DNA of 28,955 nt from a virus, in IMG/VR virus record IMGVR_UViG_3300034102_000924, positions 1 through 28,955 of that record. One strand, written 5' to 3'. Under the pieces are notes generated by a model. The model had not been told where the DNA came from, made no database searches, and saw nothing but the letters and a program-made list of their open reading frames with translations. The translations under genes were made by a program, and so were the position numbers. Shown piece by piece: positions 14,352-22,632 of this stretch (position 1 is its first letter; each line of letters begins with the position of its first letter).

Positions 14352-15413
14352 TTAGGTCGTCGGATCGAACATACCCATGCCGTTCGGATTCTTAACACAC
14401 AGACCAGCAATGGCCTGAATCAAACGGCCCTCACCGCCACCGTTGTTGGGCAGCACAGTGACCTCAGGCAGCTTGGCGTAACGGATCTCAACCATGTCCA
14501 TCGGGACCACGTAGCCTTTGATGGCACCGCCATCCGTAGCGCTGTAGTCAAATGCTCCAGCATTCAAAGCATTTACCCATACGTCGGGGTGTAATACAAG
14601 CCGACCGAAGTCGCCTTCGAAAATATCGATTGACGCCTTGAAAGTGTCAGATCCGAGTTCTTGGTTAAAGGTGCGAACAGCGGTTGCTGCGATTGCGTTA
14701 GAGTTAAGAGTAACGGCAGTGGTGCTGGCCGTCAGATTGGTAAACGCACGCTTGAGATTGGCTCCCAAGAAACAATCGTAATCGCGGAAAGTTCCAGTGG
14801 CCGAGTAAATCGCCGTCAGAACATTCTGAACAGTAGCTTCAGTAAACGAAGTAGTGGCCGTGGTAGAACGGGCACCGGATGCTGGCGCAAACGAAGAGGT
14901 GGGAGCACCAGTGCCAGTCGAATTAGTGGTTTTAATCCACTGACCCAACGAACTAGTCAGATACGCATTTGTTCCATCATCGTTTTTAATTGCCTGATTT
15001 GTGCACAGGAAAGTGCTTTCCATTTTGCGCTTCAACTCAATAAGGCGCTTGCTGATGCCGTTGGCAATTTCACCGCCGTTACCAACGCCAGCGACGTTGG
15101 AGGTGTTGGCAATGAAGCCGATACGTAGATCGTTACGGAACACCTGGGCATTGTTGCTCAGGCGGGTACGGTTAGGAACCGGGTTAACCGGGCTACCAGG
15201 ACTACCAGCAGTGTAGGTCACATCAGTGCCGTCAACGATACCGCCAGGCGCTGGCGTAGCATAGTTGTCGACCTGCCAGGAGAACACCATGTTCCCGAGG
15301 TCTTTGCCCTTGGGGGCCATGGAAACGAACGGGGTCGACTTCTGGTCGACGATGGCGATGTAGTCAGCGAGTTCCTCGCGGATACCGACTTGGTTAGGTT
15401 GGAGTAGTGGCAT
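14352..15413 (-). CDS. Major capsid protein, SU10-like (HK97 fold)
   Basis: A 353-aa protein. The N-terminus MPLLQPNQVGIREELADYIA and the following DQKSTPFVSMAPKGK resemble the SU10-type capsid proteins, which open with an N-terminal arm and a 'TPF' segment. The mid-part (ELKRKMESTFLCTNQAIKN) is the spine-helix-like region. The end carries the beta-rich A-domain-type segments IDIFEGDFGRLVLHPDVWV, VEIRYAKLPEVTVLP and GLCVKNPNGMG. It lies after portal and scaffold genes, before a strong terminator, as expected for the most abundant virion protein. The start is three bases after the scaffold stop (TGACCTATG) with no Shine-Dalgarno, so expression likely relies on coupling to the scaffold gene. 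Confidence 0.85.
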   Translation of the reverse strand: MPLLQPNQVGIREELADYIAIVDQKSTPFVSMAPKGKDLGNMVFSWQVDNYATPAPGGIVDGTDVTYTAGSPGSPVNPVPNRTRLSNNAQVFRNDLRIGFIANTSNVAGVGNGGEIANGISKRLIELKRKMESTFLCTNQAIKNDDGTNAYLTSSLGQWIKTTNSTGTGAPTSSFAPASGARSTTATTSFTEATVQNVLTAIYSATGTFRDYDCFLGANLKRAFTNLTASTTAVTLNSNAIAATAVRTFNQELGSDTFKASIDIFEGDFGRLVLHPDVWVNALNAGAFDYSATDGGAIKGYVVPMDMVEIRYAKLPEVTVLPNNGGGEGRLIQAIAGLCVKNPNGMGMFDPTT

Positions 15414-15416
15414 AGG

Positions 15417-16439
15417 TCAGAGAATACGTTCTAGTAATCGAGCCAATTCAGATTCCCCTCCTGATTTCGAGAACCGAGACTTAGCCGCGGCGATGTCCGC
15501 CTGCGCATTGTCCTTTTTGACGGGACTCGACGTAGGCTTTCCAGGCTGTCTAGGAGCCGTTTTAAGCGGTAGTTTGGCCGAGGGCTTCCCCTTGGCCGAT
15601 TCACGCTCCAAACGCAGTCTACGGCCTTCCAGGAAGTCGCCAACAAGCACCTGGTGCTCCGGTAACGCAGAGAGTTGTGGCAACTGCCGCAACACTGCCT
15701 GCGCCTCGGTGTACTGAGTGCTGCTACGATCCTTCCAGAACGGATAGATCTGCTCAGCGATAGGCTGGATCTGCTTGTAGTTGTTCAGGAACCGGGCTCG
15801 CGACGGGATGTGCATATCCAGTGCGTCTTCTACGCGCCGCTTGATCTGCTTGATCTCGCTAGAACTGTATTCCTTGTCACCTATTTCGCAGCCGTCGATG
15901 TTATCCTCGCACCAGCGTTTGAGATCTCGGGCCTTGTTCCACTCGTCATCGAGTTTCTTCGCATCCCATACATCTGCAAACGGATCGGCTTGATTCACCA
16001 CCGGCACCGGCCTATCGGTTTGGCTCTTCTCCAGCTTGGACTTGGTTTCGTTCAGCTCCCGCTCTAGCTCACCGGCTTTTTCAATGGCCTCACGCTTCTG
16101 GCGAGTCAGCTTGTCGATGCGCTTGCGGTAGCCAGACGGTTCCTCGTCGGCTTGGTCTTCGGTTTTCTGTTCAGAAAGAACATCCTCAGGAGACTCGTCC
16201 TGATTTTCCTCTTGGTTAGCGGTAGGATCCGCTTCCTCGGTCTGAGATTCCGCATCCGCGGCCTCGGACTCTGGGTCTTCCTCAATGATCTGCTGTTGCG
16301 GTTTTTCTGCCGGCTCACTGAACCTTTGTTCTAGTACCCTGGCCAATGCCGCCTCATCAAAGGTAAGCGGATTGATTTTAGGAGCCTGTGCCGTGTTTTT
16401 AGACAGGATCGCTTCCTGTGTATTCTGTGAGTTATCCAT
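15417..16439 (-). CDS. Scaffolding-like protein, acidic with coiled coil
   Basis: From ATG 16439 this is 340 aa; an in-frame TTG six codons upstream is less likely. Residues ~45-105 are extremely rich in Glu, Asp, Gln and Ala, followed by a basic/acidic heptad-like coiled coil (RIDKLTRQKREAIEKAGELE onward). A folded helical middle and a basic C-terminus (KLPLKTAPRQPGK onward, ending SELARLLERIL) complete it. An acidic, helical, non-enzymatic protein coded directly before the capsid protein fits an assembly scaffold whose basic C-terminus binds capsid subunits. No protease motif is seen, so I do not propose a fused maturation protease. Confidence 0.75.
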   Translation of the reverse strand: MDNSQNTQEAILSKNTAQAPKINPLTFDEAALARVLEQRFSEPAEKPQQQIIEEDPESEAADAESQTEEADPTANQEENQDESPEDVLSEQKTEDQADEEPSGYRKRIDKLTRQKREAIEKAGELERELNETKSKLEKSQTDRPVPVVNQADPFADVWDAKKLDDEWNKARDLKRWCEDNIDGCEIGDKEYSSSEIKQIKRRVEDALDMHIPSRARFLNNYKQIQPIAEQIYPFWKDRSSTQYTEAQAVLRQLPQLSALPEHQVLVGDFLEGRRLRLERESAKGKPSAKLPLKTAPRQPGKPTSSPVKKDNAQADIAAAKSRFSKSGGESELARLLERIL

Positions 16440-16518
16440 GCTATTTAGACCCTGCAAGCTGGGTATTGTGCGCCATGGTTGTTAAGGTCAACCAAGAAAC
16501 CGTTGTGGTTAAGAGGTA

Positions 16519-16764
16519 CTAGTTGGACTGATCCGTCAAACCATTAGCTGTCCTCAAATTGTCAATGTAGCTCGATAAATCCTTTAAAGAAGCGGCTCTA
16601 CCACAATTGTGAGCTCGGCTTGAGTCCGTTAGGTCAGGCTGTATTGCACTGAGCACCTCGGACTCAATCATCTCCGATAGCAGTTGGGTCAAGGCACGCA
16701 TAATCGGCGACTCGTCTCCTGCTGAAACGAAGGCCTCTTGGATTTTCTCGTCGGAAAGTCTCAT
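16519..16764 (-). CDS. Small helical head-module protein, 81 aa
   Basis: An 81-aa helical protein between portal and scaffold. A C-terminal segment RAHNCGRAASLKDLSSYIDN is of a type I recall in small phage proteins at the same location (RAHxxGRAExLxDfxxyL). No known enzymatic motif. A clear Shine-Dalgarno, AGGAG, lies seven bases before the ATG and is inside the portal gene; the start overlaps the portal stop by four bases (ATGA). It may assist head assembly. Confidence 0.6.
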   Translation of the reverse strand: MRLSDEKIQEAFVSAGDESPIMRALTQLLSEMIESEVLSAIQPDLTDSSRAHNCGRAASLKDLSSYIDNLRTANGLTDQSN

Positions 16765-18851
16765 TGTTGAACTCCTAATCTACCGGTCACAGCGTTTTGC
16801 TGTTGTTGGACGCTGAACTGCAGGTTCTCGATGTATTTCTGCAGGTTAGCTTGGAAAAGCGGGTCTTGCTGCACCTGCTGCTGGTACTTCGGGTTGCTCT
16901 GCAGCACCTGCTGAGAGAATTGCAGCCGCATGGCAGCCGTAGGATCGGTTTCCCGGAGTTTGGGAGGGTTGCCCAGGCTCATCAACGCGATCTCGTTGTT
17001 GGTATCCTCAAACATCTTCTGCGATGCAGGCCCGGCAGGCATCACAAGCTCGGTCGCCAGCATCGGGTCAATGGCCCGGAGTGCGACAGAGATCAACTTA
17101 GCCCGGTCGATGACGCCGGCGGTGTCCAGAGGCAGAATCAAGGTTGAGATCGCCTTCAGCTTCTCGCTCACCAGGTCGCTGGACATCTCGCGCACGTCAA
17201 ACTTCAGGGTCACGTCAAAGTCCTGCACGTCCTCGCCTATCTGGATCTGCGATCCTGTGATGCGTTGCACCTCCTGAGGCCCCATGTACTGCAGGGTCAG
17301 GCTGAACACCTGCCGGAATGCCTCGGTCCAGCCGTGCAGCCAGTTGTTAATGGTCCTCTGTTGCCGCATCTGGGTCACAGCGGGGGGCACCTTTTCCGTT
17401 GGGCGTCCAAAGTACCTGTCGGTCTGCGCCATGACCTCGTTGATCAGCGTGAAAGCCACATTGGGCTCACGGGCAGGAGGCTGCATGAAGCCAATCTCAC
17501 CGCGTCGAAGCACCGGGATCTGGATGGCCGGCCCAATCTTCAAATTACCGCCCCGGGTCTTTGGCACCTCGATGGGAGGCAGTGTGGCTAGGCTGGTGTA
17601 GTCGAACACCGAGTCGCGCTGGGCTTTGATCTCCTGCTGCCAGGTCGAACAGATCTCGGGCACACCGCGGCTTTCGGTCATCTTCCGGTGGATAAGCTCC
17701 GAGCGCCAGCAGACAAACGGGTACTGGCCATGAGCATAATCCAGCAGCTCAAAGTAGCCCCACTTGTCGCCTACCAGAGGGCAGAACACGGTGTAGTAAA
17801 CGCCTGGGATACCATCGGCATCCACAGCCTTCTGATACGCATAGACCACCTCAATAAGGTTTTGGCGGTCGTCGTAGGAATTGTTTGGCAGGCCTACGAG
17901 GTACGTGTAGTCGGCAAAGTTGGAGAACTTGCCCATCGTGTTGATGGCTTCCTTGGCCCACTCCTCATCCCAGTCGTCGGTCTCAACCTTTTGCAGAAGC
18001 TCGATCTCGGTCATGTAGTAGCGCCGGAACACCACTCGGGCACTCTGGATGTCGGTGGTCTCCGGTGGGCATATAATCTCATCCCAGGGGGCCAAGGCAG
18101 TGATCATTGGCTTGTTCTGGGTCATCACAGGCACCGGGAAGTCGCACTCGCCCTCTTCGCGTAGCTCCCGGATGGCCTTAATGGCCCGGCGCTTTTTGAG
18201 ATTCGGGAAGGCAGCCATCATCAACTCCGCGGACTGGTCATCAGCCTCGGGGTTGGCAATCAAGTTGGGGAAGTCGGCCAGGACCGATCCCTCGGGGGAC
18301 TGCGCTGCCAAGGCCATCACCTGCTCCATGGTCAGCTCCTGCTCCTTCTGACCCATCTCCTGCTGCCAGGAGATATGCACACCTGTCCAGCCGTAGGTCC
18401 ACAGGTACTGGGACAGCAGTTCCACCTCCCGGGTAAGGTCCGAGTACATCTTGGAGTTCACGGCCCAGTCCATCAGGTTGTGCGCCGTAGCCGCCTGGTC
18501 GACCGTGGTCACATTGCTCGGGACAACTCGGAGCATCGAGCGCCAGAAAGCAGTCGAACACAGGTCGACCAAACCATTCACCACCTCGTCGGCCAAGGGG
18601 ATGCGCGTGTCGGATGCACCGTCCCAGGGAAACGCCGGCTTGTTGGCATTACCGTCGGCGTTGTTCTTCTTGCCGTCGGGCGTTTGGCCAGGCCAACGGC
18701 AGAAACGCGTGTTCTCGATACGCTCGATGCGGGTACTAATGCCGTTATCCGTAGCAGCACGCCGCAATTCCTCGGTCAACGCACTCACATTGGGCTCCTC
18801 GCCCACCGTTGCCATCACATCCGTTGAATCCTTGTATGAATCGCCTTGCAT
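16761..18851 (-). CDS. Portal protein (head-tail connector), 696 aa
   Basis: A 696-aa protein, in the size range of podovirus-type portals. The N-terminus contains RIENTRFCRWPGQTPDGKKN and PAFPWDGASDTRIPLADEVV, patterns I recognise from portals of uncultured aquatic podo-like phages. The central region holds APWDEIICPPETTD and AYGQYPF-like segments, and the second half has a helix-rich stem with MTESRGVPEICSTWQQEIKA. The C-terminal ~120 residues are Gln-rich helices, like the barrel that extends into the capsid. It sits directly after the terminase gene, as usual. The start is ATG 18851 with the leader AAACGACT and no Shine-Dalgarno. Confidence 0.85.
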   Translation of the reverse strand: MQGDSYKDSTDVMATVGEEPNVSALTEELRRAATDNGISTRIERIENTRFCRWPGQTPDGKKNNADGNANKPAFPWDGASDTRIPLADEVVNGLVDLCSTAFWRSMLRVVPSNVTTVDQAATAHNLMDWAVNSKMYSDLTREVELLSQYLWTYGWTGVHISWQQEMGQKEQELTMEQVMALAAQSPEGSVLADFPNLIANPEADDQSAELMMAAFPNLKKRRAIKAIRELREEGECDFPVPVMTQNKPMITALAPWDEIICPPETTDIQSARVVFRRYYMTEIELLQKVETDDWDEEWAKEAINTMGKFSNFADYTYLVGLPNNSYDDRQNLIEVVYAYQKAVDADGIPGVYYTVFCPLVGDKWGYFELLDYAHGQYPFVCWRSELIHRKMTESRGVPEICSTWQQEIKAQRDSVFDYTSLATLPPIEVPKTRGGNLKIGPAIQIPVLRRGEIGFMQPPAREPNVAFTLINEVMAQTDRYFGRPTEKVPPAVTQMRQQRTINNWLHGWTEAFRQVFSLTLQYMGPQEVQRITGSQIQIGEDVQDFDVTLKFDVREMSSDLVSEKLKAISTLILPLDTAGVIDRAKLISVALRAIDPMLATELVMPAGPASQKMFEDTNNEIALMSLGNPPKLRETDPTAAMRLQFSQQVLQSNPKYQQQVQQDPLFQANLQKYIENLQFSVQQQQNAVTGRLGVQQ

Positions 18852-18862
18852 AGTCGTTTCTA

Positions 18863-20569
18863 TTAGTATCCACCGCCGCCGCGGGTATCAAAACCCCCAT
18901 TGCCAACGTAAGCAAGGCCCGAGACCAAAAGCATCCCAATGCAGTCGATAGGATCCTTGGATGCCCCTTTCTGACCATCCTTGCCTGTGTGCTCTGACAA
19001 CGCGTAGATCAAATTGCTGCAGGTCTTGACCACATACAGCGCCGGCTCGTTCAGCGGGGTGAGCGCCTGCGTTGCATCGTAGGACAGCAGGCTGTTGATA
19101 GCGCTCGTCCTTTGGTCCACAGGCACGCCAGGAGCCGGGATGAATGCCATGCCCTCGTCATTGGGGTTGTCGGACTCAGCCAGTAGGTCGATGAGTGTGG
19201 TGCCCCCTTGTTCCGATAGTGCTGGACTACCGCCGGCCTTGGGGTCGATCAATCGCATCACAGGCTCCCCATAGCCTAGCTCTGCCTCGATGGTCCTGAA
19301 CATGGTCCGATACTCCGATATCGACCTACCCGCATCCAGTGTCTGAGCCGGGCCTGCCTTGCCGTCATGCTTCTCGCTCGGGAACGTCCACTCGCCGTAG
19401 TTCTGATAATCAGGGAACTCCCGGACCACGATCCTTCGGCCATTCTCGTACACCAGCATCCACATACAGAACCAGTTCCGCGCTCCGGCAGGGTCGCATA
19501 CCATGTACAGCGTCCCCCCAGGAGGCACGGCCTCGGGCTCGATGCAGTGGATGTCGACTCTGAACCTAGCGAAGGCCTTGCCAATATTGTCAGAAGCCCA
19601 CCCATAGGCCCGGGTCAATATCTGCCCCATAGGTGCCGTGATTAACTTCGACTTCATCTCGTCGAACGGGTTGTAGGGGTTGTCCTCGCTAAAGAAAAAC
19701 ACCGTCCGCCTATTAGTCTGGGCCTGCACCATTGTCCTGGCTGCTTTACCCACAGGCCATGTAGGGAGCGCCTGCTTGCCTTTCAGCAGCTCGGCCTCAT
19801 CGAACCGAGTGATAGCAGAGCCGGCGGTGTACTCCTTGTAGACCGAGGCAACGCCCTCCAGTGGCGTCTGGGTCACCAGTAGCTTGCCGCGGCGTGTAAT
19901 GAGCCGGTAGCGTAGTGTCTCAACCCATGACTGTGGCACCAGCTCGTCGCACCAGATCATGTCCGCTTCCCGCCCCTCGATAGTGTTCTCCGACTGCGTG
20001 TAGTTCAAAAAATCGCACCGAGAGCCATTAGGGAGGATGAATGAACCATCGGTGAAACCATTCTTCCGGCTGTAGTTCAAATAGTGGATCCTGCCCTTCT
20101 TGGTGCCTCGTAGTGCTACAGGCAGGTAGTTGTAGATCGCAGGCTGCTGAACAGTCACCGAGGTGGCATGGCTCGTATGACAACACAGTACCGCGGCGTT
20201 CTCCTTCTCAAGGAGCGTCTGCACCACTCGCCGGGCTGCCCATAGCGTTTTACCAGCCCGGTTGCCGCCGGATACCAACAGCTCCTGGGTGAGTGCGTAC
20301 TCGGTGTTGCCGATCTCCCAGTGGTCCGGGATGTAGCCGTAGGTATATGGGTCGGCCTTCTCCAGTGTTACCAACTGGGTTCTCTTGAGGCGCAACTCGA
20401 CAGCACGAGGGTGCGCGGCGTCGACCCGGGGTATGACAGGGTGCAACGGCTGTTCGTTCCACCAGGCTGTGTTGCAGGCCTCGCTGCAGAAGCGCTTCTG
20501 CTTAGGGCCGGTGTGGTGCTTGAGGATAACGAATGGCTTGGAGCAGAGGAGGCAGAGAGGGGTGGACAT
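18863..20569 (-). CDS. terL: Terminase large subunit with N-terminal zinc finger
   Basis: The DNA-packaging motor, 568 aa. Residues 6-32 form a Cys4 zinc finger (C6-x2-C9 ... C28-x3-C32) before the motor. The ATPase domain has Walker A at ~99-108 (VSGGNRAGKT) and Walker B at 203-209 (DMIWCDE, E209 catalytic), with a coupling-type motif near 233 (TQTP). The C-terminal nuclease carries acidic residues at D359 (VCDPAG), D442 (RLIDPKAGG) and D539/D542 (KDPIDCIG), consistent with the RNase H-like site of terminases. The Cys4 addition is not part of the usual terminase core and might bind DNA or the small subunit. No Shine-Dalgarno precedes the ATG; the leader is A-rich (AAAAATATTAACAA). Confidence 0.9.
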   Translation of the reverse strand: MSTPLCLLCSKPFVILKHHTGPKQKRFCSEACNTAWWNEQPLHPVIPRVDAAHPRAVELRLKRTQLVTLEKADPYTYGYIPDHWEIGNTEYALTQELLVSGGNRAGKTLWAARRVVQTLLEKENAAVLCCHTSHATSVTVQQPAIYNYLPVALRGTKKGRIHYLNYSRKNGFTDGSFILPNGSRCDFLNYTQSENTIEGREADMIWCDELVPQSWVETLRYRLITRRGKLLVTQTPLEGVASVYKEYTAGSAITRFDEAELLKGKQALPTWPVGKAARTMVQAQTNRRTVFFFSEDNPYNPFDEMKSKLITAPMGQILTRAYGWASDNIGKAFARFRVDIHCIEPEAVPPGGTLYMVCDPAGARNWFCMWMLVYENGRRIVVREFPDYQNYGEWTFPSEKHDGKAGPAQTLDAGRSISEYRTMFRTIEAELGYGEPVMRLIDPKAGGSPALSEQGGTTLIDLLAESDNPNDEGMAFIPAPGVPVDQRTSAINSLLSYDATQALTPLNEPALYVVKTCSNLIYALSEHTGKDGQKGASKDPIDCIGMLLVSGLAYVGNGGFDTRGGGGY

Positions 20570-20868
20570 TTGTTAATATTTTTCGCTTTGGTTTACCCGT
20601 CGCCTTTTGGCGCTGCAGCCGATTGCCTGACCCCCTCCCCCCATCCTGCCTTGGCCTGCTTGTCGCCGGCCTTGGCGGTGGGGTAGGACATTGGCCTTTT
20701 GAACAGTGGCAAAAGTGCGTTTGACCCAATGTTTACGGGCTATTGCTGCGTGATTTTGTGTCGAAGTGAATATAACTGCTATTGTGCATCTGACTGCCAT
20801 AAACAGGCCTAAATGCGTGGTTTCTGTGTGGTCACTTGTGGTAGGGGTAGGACATTTCGGGCCATTAC
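20570..20868. other. Intergenic region before the terminase gene
   Basis: A 299-bp stretch with no convincing gene. It holds two copies of a 13-bp direct repeat (20680-20692 and 20844-20856), a short CGCC-TTTT-GGCG palindrome at 20601-20612, and a frame of only 32 codons (20691-20593, minus) that starts in one repeat copy. No strong sigma70 promoter was seen; a TATATT on the minus strand near 20770 has no convincing -35 partner. A packaging recognition site or a late promoter would be expected about here. Confidence 0.6.
20680..20856 (-). repeat. 13-bp direct repeat, two copies 164 bp apart
   Basis: The sequence AATGTCCTACCCC (minus strand) occurs at 20692-20680 and at 20856-20844, in both cases with GGCC shortly upstream and ACC.C.AAG shortly downstream. 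The terminase start (AATGTCCACCCC) is a near match with one base missing. It could be a binding site for the small terminase or a regulator, or a relic of a duplicated gene start. Confidence 0.5.
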
Positions 20869-21486
20869 CTAAACCAAGTCATGGGTCTGCTCGTCGTTCA
20901 CTGGGGTCACATCACGGTCCTTTAGATCCTTCATCAGGTCACGGTGGCTTACTGATGCTGTCATATTGAGATGTATGCTGGTAGGCTGGCCCTTAATGAC
21001 CGAAAGTTTGTCGGTAAGCACAGCGACCGCTACGGGTAAACTACGATCATCGATCAAGTTAATAGAGGATTCAGCCAGTCGCTTGGTTCCCTTCCAGATT
21101 GCAACCTCCAGGAATCCGGTCACGTCCTTACGCCAGTCGTCCTCGTTGTCAGGGTAATCCGTTGGAACCTTGACTCCTCGTATTAACTTGAAAGCAGTGG
21201 TAGGACTTAGGCCTGTATCAGCAGCAATGCTCTCTAGTGATTTGTTTTGAAGTATCCCTTCAACTACAATATCAGCCTTCTCTTGCGTTAGCTTGCTATT
21301 GAAGTGCTGGTTTGGGTTATGTGTTTTGATATACCCAACCTCTTCAGCAGCCTTGATTACTTTCTCTTTAACACCAACAGGCACCTTTCCTTTGCCAGAC
21401 AAAACAAATTGCGCGTGGTGTGGATATACACCAGCAGCTTGTGCTACATCGTTCAGCGATGGCTTCTTGTCCTTCTTACCCGACAT
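20869..21486 (-). CDS. LacI-type helix-turn-helix protein, candidate small terminase
   Basis: A 205-aa protein from ATG 21486. Residues 9-53 (SLNDVAQAAGVYPHHAQFVL then KVIKAAEEVGY) match the DNA-binding headpiece of LacI-family repressors: recognition helix, short loop, then the hinge-helix region ending AAEEVGY. No sugar-binding domain follows. Residues ~66-105 form a second helix-turn-helix (SLESIAADTGLSPTTAFKLI). The C-terminal part contains RSLPVAVAVLTDKLSVIKGQ, which I recall from DNA-binding proteins coded just before terminase large subunits. Position and two DNA-binding units suggest a small terminase subunit that recognises the packaging site; a transcription regulator is the alternative. 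The start lies 11 bases inside the end of the glycosyltransferase gene. Confidence 0.65.
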   Translation of the reverse strand: MSGKKDKKPSLNDVAQAAGVYPHHAQFVLSGKGKVPVGVKEKVIKAAEEVGYIKTHNPNQHFNSKLTQEKADIVVEGILQNKSLESIAADTGLSPTTAFKLIRGVKVPTDYPDNEDDWRKDVTGFLEVAIWKGTKRLAESSINLIDDRSLPVAVAVLTDKLSVIKGQPTSIHLNMTASVSHRDLMKDLKDRDVTPVNDEQTHDLV

Positions 21487-22291
21487 ACGGTTTAAACCCA
21501 TAGGGATATTCGCCCCAGTGGTTGAGATGTTTCTTGGGGTGCATGGCATAGTGCTTCACATCGCACAGGCTCAACCTAACCGCGGCAGCATAGTCCTCGC
21601 TGAGGTACTCGTACTGCCCTGGCAGGGTATCCATGGCGAACGGCATCCACAGTGTCGGGAACTGGTCAACCCTCACATCCTTGCACCAGTCGATCCGATA
21701 GGGGTTTGGCACCTCTGACCCTCCGAGCCAATCAAGTGCGCTCATAAGGCAACGTCGAGGGATTGCGAGGCATCCTGATGCGAACATTCGGATCGGTACT
21801 AGCTCTGTGGCACACTCGGCATCCGAAGTCTGCATCCTCAGAGCTTTGACGTGCTCGGTGTCGATACGCAGGGCCGGCCTTAGCGGAAGTGCTCGGCAGG
21901 GGTACGGGATGCACACGGTCGCCTGGTGCTCATGGGCGAGCTCTGCCATGCGGATAATGTCTTTCGCGTCGAACTCGATATCGTGGTCTATCTGGATCCA
22001 TACGTCCTTGCCACTGTCTAGGAACCATTTGGTAGCCCTGCATCGTGATCGTGATATCAGTGCATCCTCGCGAATGGTTCGTAAATCTGTTTGGCGGTCG
22101 CTTGTACTAAAGTTGGCTGTTAGGCCTACCCAGGACATAAGACAGGCTGCACTGATACCACCGTAGGCATACAGGCTTACGTGTATCGAGGGCCTTGTGC
22201 CTGATGTAGTAGGCTCATGCACCACGGCTGTAGCCTGTGGAGCGTGGATGAACGGGTCGTTCATGTTGATTGCTGCTGTTGGATTGTTCAT
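21476..22291 (-). CDS. GT-A-type glycosyltransferase-like protein, second copy class
   Basis: A 271-aa protein. Residues 97-108 read VWIQIDHDIEFD, a strand ending in DxD (D102/D104) as in GT-A enzymes that bind a nucleotide sugar with a metal. Upstream, RTIREDALISRSRCRATKWF fits the first helix after the nucleotide-binding loop. Residues 230-236 (LSEDYAA) give the ED pair that often contains the catalytic base in GT2-like enzymes. It is not closely similar to the other glycosyltransferase here. The location between helicase and terminase genes is unusual for a virion-modifying enzyme; modification of DNA bases, host surface or virion are all possible. It begins with an ATGA overlap on the small helix-turn-helix gene. 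Confidence 0.7.
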   Translation of the reverse strand: MNNPTAAINMNDPFIHAPQATAVVHEPTTSGTRPSIHVSLYAYGGISAACLMSWVGLTANFSTSDRQTDLRTIREDALISRSRCRATKWFLDSGKDVWIQIDHDIEFDAKDIIRMAELAHEHQATVCIPYPCRALPLRPALRIDTEHVKALRMQTSDAECATELVPIRMFASGCLAIPRRCLMSALDWLGGSEVPNPYRIDWCKDVRVDQFPTLWMPFAMDTLPGQYEYLSEDYAAAVRLSLCDVKHYAMHPKKHLNHWGEYPYGFKPYVG

Positions 22292-22632
22292 GGCTGTTTC
22301 AAATCGTGTTTGATTCTATCGGATGCGAGTATTGCTTCGTGACCTTTGGCTAATATGTATGTGATTGATCCTCTTGATACACCAATTGCTTTGGCGGTGT
22401 CGTCCAGTGTTAGGCCTAGCTGCCTGAGTTCGTAGGCACGCTGACAGAACTCCGGGGTGTATTGCTCGGGGTCGACGTGTATCTCCTCCTCGATGCCCGG
22501 GTCAAGCGAGCCGTCGTCGTGGTATTTCTGGCTGAGTGGGTAAGACATGAGACCCTTGTCGATGGCCCACTTGATAAGTCTGGGCGCTTCGTTCAGGAGC
22601 TTGGTGCGGTTGAGATCGTATTTGATGTTCAT
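22288..22632 (-). CDS. Small helix-turn-helix protein after the helicase, 114 aa
   Basis: The ATG at 22632 overlaps the helicase stop by one base (TGATG) and is preferred to a longer upstream start. The N-terminal half is charged and helical. Residues ~62-110 (FCQRAYELRQLGLTLDDTAK then AIGVSRGSITYILAKG) form a clear helix-turn-helix like the resolvase or sigma-4 type used in small regulators. No dimerisation or enzymatic domain is visible. It may regulate early/late switching or assist replication; which one cannot be judged from sequence. Confidence 0.65.
   Translation of the reverse strand: MNIKYDLNRTKLLNEAPRLIKWAIDKGLMSYPLSQKYHDDGSLDPGIEEEIHVDPEQYTPEFCQRAYELRQLGLTLDDTAKAIGVSRGSITYILAKGHEAILASDRIKHDLKQP

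Noticed and set aside
18375-18951. Long plus-strand frames opposite the portal start
   Set aside because: They lie wholly antisense to a well-supported portal gene; GC-rich coding DNA commonly gives long antisense frames.
20601-20612. Short CGCC-TTTT-GGCG palindrome as a terminator
   Set aside because: Stem of four pairs only and no U-run after it in either direction.
20502-20800. Minus-strand frames of ~75 codons across the terminase start and intergenic region
   Set aside because: They overlap the N-terminal zinc finger of the terminase in other frames, lack a good start and show no protein-like pattern.
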